From a virus: a stretch of DNA of 47,628 nt. The translations under genes and the position numbers were made by a program. The notes beneath the pieces were generated by a model. The model was not told where the DNA came from and made no database searches. It saw nothing but the letters and a program-made list of their open reading frames with translations. Positions 6,502-13,590 of this stretch are shown here, piece by piece. Position 1 is the stretch's first letter. Each line of letters starts with the position of its first letter. The stretch covers positions 1-47,628 of IMG/VR virus record IMGVR_UViG_3300036785_000572; one strand, 5' to 3'.

Positions 6502-6722
6502 GCCAGCTGGCTCCGGTTCCGCGGTGCATCACCTGACAGGTGATCCCACCACGCTTTGAGCTTGACGCTCAGCGTGGTGGGACCTCGACGCTGCCCGTAC
6601 AGCGCCCCGCCCGGTACGGGCGAGCCGGGATTGAACTTAAACCCGACCGCACCGGGCGAGAGGTGACCATCCCAAGGCCTCGTACTCTCCGGTACGAGGC
6701 CGCCCATGCGTTGTTCAGGCAT
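6498..6722 (-). CDS. Hypothetical protein encoded over a run of strong hairpins
   Basis: 74 aa from ATG 6722, which overlaps the stop of the next gene. It is Gly/Pro-rich in the middle (GHLSPGAVGFKFNPGSPVPGGALYGQ) with a helical tail (TTLSVKLKAWWDHLSG). No known domain. Its DNA is unusual: four inverted repeats follow one another at 6528-6701, so the RNA may matter as much as the protein. Confidence 0.5.
   Translation of the reverse strand: MPEQRMGGLVPESTRPWDGHLSPGAVGFKFNPGSPVPGGALYGQRRGPTTLSVKLKAWWDHLSGDAPRNRSQLA
6528..6701. repeat. Cluster of four inverted repeats
   Basis: (1) ATCACCT-gac-AGGTGAT at 6528-6544. (2) TCCCACCACGCT (6544-6555) with AGCGTGGTGGGA (6571-6582), enclosing a nested GAGC/GCTC pair. 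(3) GCCCGTAC (6593-6600) with GTACGGGC (6614-6621). (4) GGCCTCGTAC (6676-6685) with GTACGAGGCC (6692-6701). All are perfect arms with short loops. Confidence 0.85.
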
Positions 6723-6987
6723 CGCCGCCACCTTGCTGGCTCTCGGGGGGCCCGGGCGCATCCTGAGCCTTCCTGGGTGTGTAATCCTTTGGCTCGTACT
6801 GTTTGAGCACTTCTACCGCAGCGGGTGATACCAGATACCCGCCGACCGACACCGGCGGCAGCTGCAGCCGGCGATACTCGGCGAGGATCGCTTCCGCGGT
6901 GATGAGCTTCGCGGCGCGGTCGCTGTCGAGGTACATCGTGAACCGGCCGTTGGCGGCCTTGGCTTTGCGCTTTTTTGTCGTGGTCAT
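6715..6987 (-). CDS. Hypothetical basic protein
   Basis: 90 aa. Lys-rich N-terminus (MTTTKKRKAKAANGRF), a helical middle (SDRAAKLITAEAILAEYRRL) and a C-terminus ending in Gly/Gln. AGGAGAGGG precedes ATG 6987. It may bind nucleic acid because of its charge. Family not recognised. Confidence 0.6.
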   Translation of the reverse strand: MTTTKKRKAKAANGRFTMYLDSDRAAKLITAEAILAEYRRLQLPPVSVGGYLVSPAAVEVLKQYEPKDYTPRKAQDAPGPPESQQGGGDA

Positions 6988-7008
6988 TTCCCTCTCCTGG
7001 TCTGCCGG

Positions 7009-7554
7009 TCATTTTCGCTTCAACGAGGCCACGAGTTCCGGCGACGCCGTGAGCCCTTTGCTTGCTTCATCGCTGGCCGCTTGCGGCGGGGCGGCAGCCT
7101 CGCGCGCGGTGACAGTCTCAGAAGGTTTAGTCTTACTATCTGAAGTCTGGGGGCCATTTGCTTGAGCATATGGCCGGCCATGTGGCTGGCCATATGGCTT
7201 AGGTTTTGGATAACTGCCGGCATAGAGTTTTGCCGTCACTTCGCCGCCTTTTGCGCTTGCGATCCGACGCTTAGTGTGGAGCGTATCCAGTTTGGCAAGC
7301 TCCAGGTCGATGCGTTTGTGTCGCCAGCCTTGATGAAAGAAGGGCTGGAGCGCTTTTTTCATCGAGCCCTGCCATTTCTGACGGGAACACCTGGTGATCA
7401 AGGCGAGCTGGGTGTCGTCATCCGGTAAGCTGCCGTGGTGCCAATAGAACATGATCAGCAACATGTACGCGCCGTGCTGTTCAGCATTCAGGTGCACGGT
7501 GTCGTCCAGATAGTCCTGGACGTAGAACTTCATCCATGGGCGGCGCGTCGTCAC
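7009..7554 (-). CDS. DUF1376 (YdaU-like) protein, probable replication function
   Basis: 181 aa. Residues 7-90 match DUF1376: WMKFYVQDYLDDTVHLNAEQHGAYMLLIMFYWHHGSLPDDD, with a winged-helix-like continuation. In lambdoid and other phages this family lies among replication genes and is thought to play a role like lambda O. The C-terminal half is low complexity (KPKPYGQPHGRPYAQ...). Start GTG 7554; ATG at codon 8 is possible. It is the best candidate for a replication initiator here, as no polymerase or helicase is present. Confidence 0.7.
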   Translation of the reverse strand: MTTRRPWMKFYVQDYLDDTVHLNAEQHGAYMLLIMFYWHHGSLPDDDTQLALITRCSRQKWQGSMKKALQPFFHQGWRHKRIDLELAKLDTLHTKRRIASAKGGEVTAKLYAGSYPKPKPYGQPHGRPYAQANGPQTSDSKTKPSETVTAREAAAPPQAASDEASKGLTASPELVASLKRK

Positions 7555-7559
7555 GCGGC

Positions 7560-7910
7560 TCAGTCGCCATAGGCGAAGCGATCGAGCACGTCGGCGAGTT
7601 CGCCCTTGGTGATGGTCGCGGCGGCGTCGACCGACTTGTTGTCGCCGCTGCGCCCGGCCTTCTCCTTGGCGGCGAAGATTTCGCGCACCACCTCGTGCAT
7701 CTGGCGGTGGGTGAGCCGCTTGAGCTGGGTCTTGATGGTTTCCAGCGGCCCGTAGTCGAGGCCGGCGCCGTGGTTGGCCGGCGATGTGGTGAGCGTCTTC
7801 TCGACGGCATCGAGCACCATCCGCTCGTGCTTCGGCGCGTAGGGCGAGCGCTCGGGCGATGCCGGCCGCTCCGGGGTGAGATCGCGCGGCATCGGGATGT
7901 CACTGGCCAT
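7560..7910 (-). CDS. Hypothetical protein of early operon
   Basis: 116 aa from ATG 7910, preceded by GAGGA. Disordered Pro/Glu-rich N-terminus (PMPRDLTPERPASPERS), then a helical core (TIKTQLKRLTHRQMHEVVREIFAAKEK...KGELADVLDRFAYGD). Its start lies inside a 17-base sequence repeated exactly at the start of the next gene upstream (8167-8183). Function unknown. Confidence 0.6.
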   Translation of the reverse strand: MASDIPMPRDLTPERPASPERSPYAPKHERMVLDAVEKTLTTSPANHGAGLDYGPLETIKTQLKRLTHRQMHEVVREIFAAKEKAGRSGDNKSVDAAATITKGELADVLDRFAYGD

Positions 7911-8172
7911 TATCGTCCTCCTTGTCGGTCTTGAGTTCGCGCTCGACGAGCTTTCCGGCCTTGGCCTGGGCGAGCGCGGAACGCAGACGGGCGGCGTTCT
8001 TGGGGCTGCCGAGAAGGAAGGCGGTTTCCCGCAGGCCTTGGCGCCGCGCGCGCCGACGAAATGCCCGTTTGATACGGGCCCGCTCACCGGCCGGAAATCT
8101 GAGCGCCTTACGGCCGCGTCTGGTGAGCGCGTCGTACTCGTCGCCGTTGATCATCGGGATTTCACGGGCCAT
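7900..8172 (-). CDS. Hypothetical basic protein of early operon
   Basis: 90 aa from ATG 8172 with GGAGGA upstream. It is Arg/Lys-rich (TRRGRKALRFPAGERARIKRAFRRRARR), suggesting nucleic-acid binding, and ends in KEDDNGQ. The IPMINGDEYDALTRRGRKALRF opening is of a type I associate with rhizobial phages, but the role is unknown. It overlaps both neighbours by 11 bases. Confidence 0.6.
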   Translation of the reverse strand: MAREIPMINGDEYDALTRRGRKALRFPAGERARIKRAFRRRARRQGLRETAFLLGSPKNAARLRSALAQAKAGKLVERELKTDKEDDNGQ

Positions 8173-8434
8173 TATCGTCCTCCCTTTTGTTGGTGCGGAT
8201 GTAGATGGTGCCCGTGCTGTCTTTGCGTTCGGTGAAATAACCCCTGTCCCGGAGCCGATGGATTTCATCGCGAATATTGGCCTGCCAATTGGTGGGCCTG
8301 TTCGGGATGGCGCGGCAAAGCTTGTAAGCGGCGTGGTAATAAACGATCGCATCGCCGCAGGGCATGGCCAGCAGCCGCTCGCGCACCGCGGTCTTGTGTG
8401 GCAGCGGAACGGGGCCGAACAGATCGGTCTTCAT
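8162..8434 (-). CDS. Hypothetical protein, possible winged helix
   Basis: 90 aa from ATG 8434 (ATGA overlap with the upstream stop). The second half (NWQANIRDEIHRLRDRGYFTERKDSTGTIYIRTN) has a helix, a helix and a beta-hairpin like a winged-helix DNA-binding domain. Ends in KREDDNGP. Member of the minus-strand early operon; its target is unknown. Confidence 0.6.
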   Translation of the reverse strand: MKTDLFGPVPLPHKTAVRERLLAMPCGDAIVYYHAAYKLCRAIPNRPTNWQANIRDEIHRLRDRGYFTERKDSTGTIYIRTNKREDDNGP

Positions 8435-8697
8435 GGCTTCATCTTCCGCCACGGATAGAAGTTTGTTGCCGCCGCCAAAATGTCCGCAGCCTCAGCGACG
8501 ACATCCCAATCCTCCATCGTCAACGCACACTCCAGCGCCATGACTGCAGTGCGCATGACTAGATCAGGCGGACAGGCATGCGGGCGGGCAAACCCAGCCT
8601 TCACGTCCATCGCATCGCGTTCTCGGTTGGTTTTGGCGGCGCGATCTAATCGCTTGATCATTTCGCGCCGCCGCACCTCGGGATCAGACCGCTTCAC
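8431..8697 (-). CDS. Hypothetical protein of early operon
   Basis: 88 aa if it starts at GTG 8697, which overlaps the upstream TGA as GTGA; an ATG at 8661 is the alternative. The N-terminus is charged (KRSDPEVRRREMIKRLDRAAK) and the C-terminus helical (VMRTAVMALECALTMEDWDVVAEAADIL). Not recognised. Confidence 0.55.
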   Translation of the reverse strand: MKRSDPEVRRREMIKRLDRAAKTNRERDAMDVKAGFARPHACPPDLVMRTAVMALECALTMEDWDVVAEAADILAAATNFYPWRKMKP

Positions 8698-9143
8698 GAG
8701 AGCGACCGAGGCGGCACCTGAATGCCGACTTGCTCCGCCTTGGTGGCAAGGCGCCTGGATGTTTGCTGCAGTCCAGCTATCCGAGCGCTTTGTTGCACGA
8801 GGCAACAAATCACCAGACCCGCATTCGTCTTGTCGGCGATGCCGTACCCGTAGGCCATCGCATGGTTGATCGCCATGAACTTATTCGGATGGAGATTGAT
8901 GTCGGCCTTGGGCTTTGTGTGGCGGTGGAAGTACCGTTTTGCGAGGCGGATCAACTCGCACTCATTGTCCTCTTCGAGTATCCTGACGACCATTTTCCAA
9001 TCGAACTCCACACCCTGCAGAGCCAGTGCGTCGCTGATTTCTTTCTTTGAGAAGTGCCCCTTCTCAATAAGCATCTGCGTGCATCGATCAACGATGTCCT
9101 GATAAAACTTAGACTTCCTTGCGGTTTTGATGTGGATAGCCAT
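8694..9143 (-). CDS. Hypothetical protein next to ParB-like gene
   Basis: 149 aa. The N-terminal 70 residues look like a winged helix (FYQDIVDRCTQMLIEKGHFSKKEISDALALQGVEFDWKMVVRILEE), followed by a basic patch (RLAKRYFHRHTKPKAD) and a helical segment. GGGAG precedes ATG 9143. It directly follows the ParB-like gene, so it could be a partner that binds DNA with it. Confidence 0.55.
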   Translation of the reverse strand: MAIHIKTARKSKFYQDIVDRCTQMLIEKGHFSKKEISDALALQGVEFDWKMVVRILEEDNECELIRLAKRYFHRHTKPKADINLHPNKFMAINHAMAYGYGIADKTNAGLVICCLVQQSARIAGLQQTSRRLATKAEQVGIQVPPRSLS

Positions 9144-9172
9144 TGTGGTTACTCCCTTTGGTTTTGAAAGTT

Positions 9173-10195
9173 TTATTTACGAGATAGCAACTTGAACGGT
9201 ACGACTTTTCCTTTAGGGGCGAGTTTCTTGCGCCAGCTGGGAGCAACGTGCTCACCCAACTCTGCCAGTGCGAAGTCGATCTTCCGCAATGCTGCGGCAT
9301 CCTCCTCCGTTTCCAGCTTGGGAAGAACCTTCACGATCTCAGCAAGCTTTTCCGCAGCCGCGTCGGTAGTGAGCATCTTGGAGATGCTGTCTGCCACGGC
9401 CTCGCCGAACATAGCGAACAGCGGGGACTTGCTCGTTGAGCCCTGCGTTGATTTGTAGGCCTCAAAATCAACCTGTCCCCGCAAATTGCCGATGCCAAGG
9501 CCAGGTTTATTTTTGCGAAAATCTTTGGCGACGCGCTTAGCGCCCTTACCGATATGCTTCTTGGCCCTCTCGATCTCACCAGGCGGCCGTTGGGTTTTCT
9601 TCCCAAGCGCCTCAACTTGCTCCATGCGGGCTTGAGCGCGTGTTACGATTTCTCGAACCGCTTTTACTGATAGCTCACGCAAATCCGACTTATCTAGATA
9701 ACCGGCCTCAATAAGATTATGGCCGGCACTACAAGCTGCAGCAGTCGCATTTGCATGTTGGTTGTTATCGTGAACCCAACCAAGAAGCCTAGCAATTTCT
9801 ATGGGCTTATGCGATTTGGGATCCGCGGCCCCCAAGAATGACGTGCCCGCCTCCCACGTTTCCAACATGCATAAAAAGTCGGCGTTGTAATCCTCCATAT
9901 TTTCACGACCCATATACTGCAACATTTTCTCATCATTAAGGTCCTGCATGATGAGCATCACTCGCTTTATCTTGTTCTGTCGAGCCGCCTCGATGCGATG
10001 ATGTCCGAAGGCAATCTGAAACCGGTTGCCGGCTCGGCGAGCGATTACGCCCGGCCACATGCCTACATCATCGAACGATCGCCTTAGGGCCTCGATCTTG
10101 CTCTCGACGAATGGATAGTCCTTGAGCAGTCGATACGGGTTCGCATCGATTGCGGTGATCTCAGCGTCGAGTATTTCATTGCCCTGTTTCATCAT
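9173..10195 (-). CDS. ParB/Srx-domain protein
   Basis: 340 aa. The N-terminal 120 residues carry the ParB-type core: IDANPYR near residue 15, then GVIARR and the FGHHRIEAARQ box where ParB-family proteins bind CTP or cut DNA. A helical middle has HTH character, and a basic C-terminal half follows. Start ATG 10195 has AGGAG 5 bases before it. No ParA lies nearby, so a partition role is not supported. Phage ParB-like proteins also act as nucleases, transcription regulators or methylation partners. GC is lower than the flanking genes, suggesting separate acquisition. Confidence 0.75.
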   Translation of the reverse strand: MMKQGNEILDAEITAIDANPYRLLKDYPFVESKIEALRRSFDDVGMWPGVIARRAGNRFQIAFGHHRIEAARQNKIKRVMLIMQDLNDEKMLQYMGRENMEDYNADFLCMLETWEAGTSFLGAADPKSHKPIEIARLLGWVHDNNQHANATAAACSAGHNLIEAGYLDKSDLRELSVKAVREIVTRAQARMEQVEALGKKTQRPPGEIERAKKHIGKGAKRVAKDFRKNKPGLGIGNLRGQVDFEAYKSTQGSTSKSPLFAMFGEAVADSISKMLTTDAAAEKLAEIVKVLPKLETEEDAAALRKIDFALAELGEHVAPSWRKKLAPKGKVVPFKLLSRK

Positions 10196-10209
10196 TGCTC
10201 TCCTGGTTG

Positions 10210-10626
10210 TCACAGCCTCTCGATCCGCACGGCGAGCCCGGGTGTTTCGCCGAAAAATTTATGCACCGTGGCATCGGCGATCTGGGCGTCGTCGCGCCAT
10301 GCGATCTTGTTGAGCGCGTCGCCGACGATCTTGCCGATGTTGTCGTAGTCGGGCTTGGTCCAGCGCCAGCGGTTGGCGTCGCGCTTCTTCTGCGACCACG
10401 CCCGCGGCCACGGATAGCAGGCGAGCAGCGTGAGCTTGATCGGCCCTTCGAGCGGCGGCGCGCCCTTCATCGCGGTCGAGCAGATCAGCTTGAGCGCGGT
10501 CATGTAGTTCGCTTGTTTCGATGGCGTGTAGTGCGGTACGGTCTTGCCGCCGCGGGCGCGCGCCCACGGGACCAGCTCGCCGGGCACGACGAACTCGATC
10601 GCCGCGGTGGTGGCTGAGGTCAGCAT
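10210..10626 (-). CDS. rusA: RusA-family Holliday junction resolvase
   Basis: 138 aa from ATG 10626 (GGAGG upstream). It shows the RusA pattern: FVVPGELVPWARAR near residue 12, then KPDYDNIGKIVGDALNKIAWRDDAQI with the acidic residues D93, D95 and D112/D113 that form the metal site. It cuts four-way junctions made during phage recombination or replication. It lies in the lytic minus-strand operon, while Exo and Bet are in the opposite operon. Confidence 0.9.
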   Translation of the reverse strand: MLTSATTAAIEFVVPGELVPWARARGGKTVPHYTPSKQANYMTALKLICSTAMKGAPPLEGPIKLTLLACYPWPRAWSQKKRDANRWRWTKPDYDNIGKIVGDALNKIAWRDDAQIADATVHKFFGETPGLAVRIERL

Positions 10627-11090
10627 GGCGAGCCTCCGCGCGCGTTGAGCCAAGCGTGGTGTGGGCAGTACCGCGAGCCCTCGACCGCCATGCCGCCGCA
10701 GTAGAGCTTCGCCCGGATGTCGCGCTCCTGGTGGCCCCACATCGGCCAGTGGCAGGCGTCCTCGGTCAGCTCGGTGATCAGACAGGGCGAGGCGTGCAGC
10801 TCGGGCTGGCCGTGCTTGGTGCGGCTGGGTTCGGGAAACCTGGTGCGCGGCTGCCGCACCCATGGTGCCGGCATGGGCGCGCGAGGCGGCGGCGGCTGGC
10901 GATGGTGGCTGCGCTTGCCGCTCGGCTTCGGCTTGGGCTCGGGCCCGGGAAAATGCAGGCCCATGCGCGCGGCCTTGCCGATGACGGAGTTTTTGGTGGT
11001 GCCGAGTTCATCGGCGATGGCGCGCGCGCTGCATCCGTCGGCGCACATCCGCTTGAGATCATTGATGGAGATCGGGTTCCAATCGAACAT
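10620..11090 (-). CDS. gcrA: GcrA-family transcription regulator
   Basis: 156 aa. Residues 1-46 form the GcrA HTH (SARAIADELGTTKNSVIGKAARMGLHF). A Pro/Lys-rich linker follows, and the C-terminus has CHWPMWG (C113), C131, and YCPHHA (C142, H144, H145), the usual GcrA ending. In Caulobacter, GcrA binds sigma70 and methylated GANTC sites and activates cell-cycle promoters. A phage copy could redirect host RNA polymerase or sense host methylation state. First gene after the cro-like gene; a repressor-type operator (11124-11140) lies 34 bases upstream. Confidence 0.85.
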   Translation of the reverse strand: MFDWNPISINDLKRMCADGCSARAIADELGTTKNSVIGKAARMGLHFPGPEPKPKPSGKRSHHRQPPPPRAPMPAPWVRQPRTRFPEPSRTKHGQPELHASPCLITELTEDACHWPMWGHQERDIRAKLYCGGMAVEGSRYCPHHAWLNARGGSPC

Positions 11091-11123
11091 GACCTGTCAC
11101 GGATTTCATTTATGACTGTTATT

Positions 11124-11140
11124 TATACCTGGACGGAATG
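11124..11140. promoter_or_regulatory. Repressor-type operator, copy 1
   Basis: TATACC-tggac-GGAATG, 34 bases upstream of the gcrA-like start, overlapping a minus-strand TATAAA that may be a -10 box. It belongs to the family TATNCC-N5-GGNATR found at four other regulatory points in 11464-12012. Confidence 0.55.
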
Positions 11141-11269
11141 TCGCAGATCGTTCATCATCGGCGTTGCAATGCCGAAAATACCTCGAAGTCGGAGCACCGG
11201 CATGAGGCTTTGCAGCATCACAACTCTCACTCCGGACGGCCTTTCCGAGTTGCGCCTGTACGAGCGCGT

Positions 11270-11455
11270 TCAGTCCGACGTCCAGTCGTCGTATGACACC
11301 TTGCCATTGGTCGCATGCTTGATGCGGGTCATGACTTCGAAGCTTGGGATACGTCCGCTGGCATATCTCGACACGGCTGCTTGGCCGACGCCGATTTTAT
11401 CGGCGAATTCGCGTTGCAAGAGCCCCTTGCATTCGAGGAATTCGGCTAGCCGCAT
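11270..11455 (-). CDS. Cro-like repressor
   Basis: 61 aa, one HTH domain: REFADKIGVGQAAVSRYASGRIPSFEVM. It diverges from the CI-like gene, the standard lambda-type switch. A promoter TTGCAT-N16-TATATT (11489-11462 on the minus strand) places the transcript start at or next to the A of ATG 11455, so the message may be leaderless. One operator (11464-11480) lies between its -35 and -10. It would shut down the repressor and favour lytic growth. Confidence 0.75.
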   Translation of the reverse strand: MRLAEFLECKGLLQREFADKIGVGQAAVSRYASGRIPSFEVMTRIKHATNGKVSYDDWTSD

Positions 11456-11463
11456 ATCCTCAA

Positions 11464-11480
11464 TATACCTCGACGGCATA
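11464..11480. promoter_or_regulatory. Switch operator between cro -35 and -10
   Basis: TATACC-tcgac-GGCATA, an imperfect inverted repeat lying exactly in the 16-base spacer of the cro promoter (-35 TTGCAT at 11484-11489, -10 TATATT at 11462-11467, minus strand). Bound repressor would block cro transcription. Confidence 0.65.
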
Positions 11481-11559
11481 AGAATGCAAGCCGCCGCTGC
11501 ATATTCATGCGCGTATGAGGACAGCTCAAAAGTTCCGGTAGACAAAAAAGCGCAAGCAA

Positions 11560-11576
11560 TATACCGTCTCGGCATG
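11560..11576. promoter_or_regulatory. Switch operator over the cI start
   Basis: TATACC-gtctc-GGCATG. The last three bases are the ATG of the CI-like gene, and TATACC can serve as its -10 box. This position suggests that the repressor limits its own synthesis. Confidence 0.6.
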
Positions 11577-11939
11577 CCGATTAGAGATTTGCGCATTAAA
11601 GCCAAGTTGAACCAAGCCGAGCTTGCCGCAAAAGTTGGTATCGGCCAGTCCAGCCTGTCCCGCTATGAGAAGGGACGGGTGCCCGACATAGAGACGGCAA
11701 GGCGCTTGGCAGTGGCATTGAATGTCGCTCTGACGGACGTCCGCCCGGACCTCAAGGATATAGACGCCGCACCACCCCAGCCGGCCCCGCCGGCGCAATC
11801 AGCCCCTGCGATCGACAGGCTCGACCAGGTGCTGGAGCTGTTAAAATACGAAACCCCAGAGGTCAGGGAGCGGATCAGAGAGCGTGTCGCACGCGAAATT
11901 TTGGCGGTCCTTGTGGAAACTTACAAGGACTGCGCCTGA
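11574..11939 (+). CDS. CI-like phage repressor
   Basis: 121 aa. Residues 2-60 are an XRE HTH (RDLRIKAKLNQAELAAKVGIGQSSLSRYEKGRVPDIETARRLAVAL). After a Pro-rich linker, a helical C-terminus (LDQVLELLKYETPEVRERIRERVAREILAVLVE) may dimerise. There is no S24/LexA-type autocleavage domain, so induction probably does not use RecA-driven self-cutting. No ribosome site precedes ATG 11574, and the predicted -10 is 8 bases upstream, as for leaderless lambda cI. Lysogeny repressor acting on the five operators around it. Confidence 0.75.
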   Translation: MPIRDLRIKAKLNQAELAAKVGIGQSSLSRYEKGRVPDIETARRLAVALNVALTDVRPDLKDIDAAPPQPAPPAQSAPAIDRLDQVLELLKYETPEVRERIRERVAREILAVLVETYKDCA

Positions 11940-11952
11940 TTAGCTCAATGAA

Positions 11953-11969
11953 TATTCCACCACGGAATA
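11953..11969. promoter_or_regulatory. Repressor-type operator, perfect palindrome
   Basis: TATTCC-accac-GGAATA is a perfect inverted repeat (with one more matched base on each side: ATATTCC/GGAATAT). It lies just past the cI stop and 43 bases centre-to-centre from the next operator, close to four helical turns, a spacing that allows cooperative binding. Confidence 0.6.
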
Positions 11970-11988
11970 TCCAGCCGTTATTCCTATA

Positions 11989-12015
11989 TTGACTTTATAC
12001 CGCGGTGGCATAAGC
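11989..12015 (+). promoter_or_regulatory. Early plus-strand promoter with embedded operator
   Basis: TTGACT (11989-11994) is a good -35. The operator TATACC-gcggt-GGCATA (11996-12012) fills the spacer, and a weak -10 (ATAAGC type) follows. It would drive the Exo/Bet/array/integrase operon starting at 12115 and be shut by the CI-like repressor. Confidence 0.55.
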
Positions 12016-12114
12016 ATCGTTATGCCGCCGGCCTCGGTACGTGCCCCCGGCTCGCCGGATCAATCGCCCCGATGAGCCAGAGACCGGCGGCGCCCCTTGA
12101 TGGGAGGCGTCCCG

Positions 12115-12360
12115 ATGAAATCGAAGCCCAAAACTTTTGCCGCAAAAAAGAAGTCGGCCCCAGCGCGTGAGCCGAAGCCTGCCCCGCGCAAGGTGATCCA
12201 GGTCGCGCCGCTCGACGTCAGCAGCCCCTACCTGGCGATCGCGCTGTGTGATGACGGCACCGTCTGGCTGGTCACGCAGACCGGCGGCCTCAAGACCGCG
12301 ATCCACGAGCTGGTGAACTTGCCGGAGCCGGAGCCAAAGCGGGAACCGGAGCCGGCGTAA
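12115..12360 (+). CDS. Small protein before exonuclease gene
   Basis: 81 aa from ATG 12115, with GGGAGG upstream. Basic, disordered N-terminus (KSKPKTFAAKKKSAPAREPKPAPRK), then a short beta-rich part (YLAIALCDDGTVWLVTQTGG) and a Pro/Glu tail. First gene of the recombination operon. It overlaps the exonuclease start by one base (TAATG). Function unknown. Confidence 0.6.
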   Translation: MKSKPKTFAAKKKSAPAREPKPAPRKVIQVAPLDVSSPYLAIALCDDGTVWLVTQTGGLKTAIHELVNLPEPEPKREPEPA

Positions 12361-13148
12361 TGCTCACAGCTGAACAGCTCAAGGCGCGCGCCGGCAAGCT
12401 GACCGGCAGCCGGATCGCCTGCCTGATGAAGGGCGATCCCGTCGCCATCGACCGGCTGTACCGGGAGATGATCGGCGAGGCCGAGGAGGAGGACCTCCGC
12501 CATGTCTGGCCGGTGCGCCTCGGCGAGGCGACCGAGCAACTCAACCTCGACTGGTTCGAGCAGAAGAACCAGATGCCGGTGACCAGCCGCGGCCGGGTGG
12601 TCGTCCATCCGAGGATCAACTGGGCGGCCTGCACACTCGACGGCTGGTGTGCCGACCTCAGCTGCCCGATCGAGTGCAAGCATGTCGGCGGCCGCGAGCC
12701 GCTGGAGGTGGTGATCGATCGCTACCAGCCGCAGTGCCAATGGCAGATGGAGATCACCGGCGCCAACCAATGCGCGCTGTCGGTGATCATGGGCGGCAAC
12801 GAGCCGATCGTCGAATACATCGACCGCGATGACGGCTACATCGCCGAGATGATCAGGCGCGGCCGGATGTTCATGGACTGCGTCGCACGCCGGGTGTCGC
12901 CGGTGGCGCTGCCGGCGGCGCCGTCGCCGATCGACGCCAGCAAGACGTACGATCTCAGCATGAACAACACGTGGGTGAATTACGCGACCGAGTGGCTTGC
13001 AACCAGACAGTCTGCCGAGAAGTGCAAGGAGGCAGAGAAGGTCCTGAAGTCGATCGTGCCTGTCGACGCGAAGAAAACGCACGGCGGAGGCGTCCAAATT
13101 ACCAGGGATAGGGCTGGCCGCCTTAGCCTGAGGGAGGCTGCACCATGA
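12360..13148 (+). CDS. YqaJ-like viral recombinase (lambda Exo-type exonuclease)
   Basis: 262 aa. It has the YqaJ/lambda-exonuclease core: GKLTGSRIACLMKGD at the N-terminus, RLGEATEQLNLDWF around residue 55, CTLDGWCAD with the metal-binding Asp near residue 93, and PIECKHVG (Glu/Lys catalytic pair) near residue 103, followed by QCQWQMEITGA. It digests 5' strands of double-stranded ends to give 3' tails. It sits two small genes upstream of bet, the usual Exo-Bet pair for single-strand annealing recombination. Confidence 0.85.
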   Translation: MLTAEQLKARAGKLTGSRIACLMKGDPVAIDRLYREMIGEAEEEDLRHVWPVRLGEATEQLNLDWFEQKNQMPVTSRGRVVVHPRINWAACTLDGWCADLSCPIECKHVGGREPLEVVIDRYQPQCQWQMEITGANQCALSVIMGGNEPIVEYIDRDDGYIAEMIRRGRMFMDCVARRVSPVALPAAPSPIDASKTYDLSMNNTWVNYATEWLATRQSAEKCKEAEKVLKSIVPVDAKKTHGGGVQITRDRAGRLSLREAAP

Positions 13149-13354
13149 TCCGCATCAACGCAGTGCCCGTGCTCGGCCGAGACCTCCGGCCCGGCGAGCT
13201 GTTCTCGACGGCAGGGCCCGAGTATTGGGATGGCTTCCCGATATTCCAGTCGATCGGCGAGCGCGTCTACATCCGCACCGCCTCGCCGGCAGACGAGGCG
13301 CCCGATGCCGACGAGGAAGTCTACCGCATCGAGATCAGGGAGGCCGCACAATGA
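13145..13354 (+). CDS. Small protein between exo and bet
   Basis: 69 aa with a beta-rich look ([32 protein letters not shown]). Its ATG overlaps the exonuclease stop (ATGA) and its stop overlaps the next start, so it is translationally coupled within the recombination operon. Unrecognised. Confidence 0.6.
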   Translation: MIRINAVPVLGRDLRPGELFSTAGPEYWDGFPIFQSIGERVYIRTASPADEAPDADEEVYRIEIREAAQ

Positions 13355-13590
13355 TCCCCGAATGTTTCATCGCGGCCTGGTGCGCGACGATCTATGCGAC
13401 CGCGCTCGAGACCGGCAGTCGTCACCCGTTCACGGAGCAATATCTGTTCGACGATGAGATCGCCTGCGAGATGTTCAAGTCCATCTGGGACGCGGACATC
13501 GGCAAGGTGCTCACCGGCAAAGGACTGCCGCAGTATCACCGCAGCATGATCATCGAGACGGTGACCTGCAGTCATCCCGGGAGGATTTGA
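13351..13590 (+). CDS. Small protein between exo and bet
   Basis: 79 aa ([20 protein letters not shown]...), mostly helical with Cys residues. ATG 13351 overlaps the previous stop by 4 bases. One base separates its stop from bet. Family not recognised; by position it may be an accessory to the Exo/Bet system. Confidence 0.6.
   Translation: MIPECFIAAWCATIYATALETGSRHPFTEQYLFDDEIACEMFKSIWDADIGKVLTGKGLPQYHRSMIIETVTCSHPGRI

Noticed and set aside
6498-6722. tRNA or tRNA-like gene under the hairpins
   Set aside because: Stem lengths and loops do not fit a cloverleaf and there is no proper T-loop.
9173-10195. Plasmid-type ParABS partition system
   Set aside because: No ParA gene and no clustered parS-like repeats nearby; only a ParB-like domain is supported.
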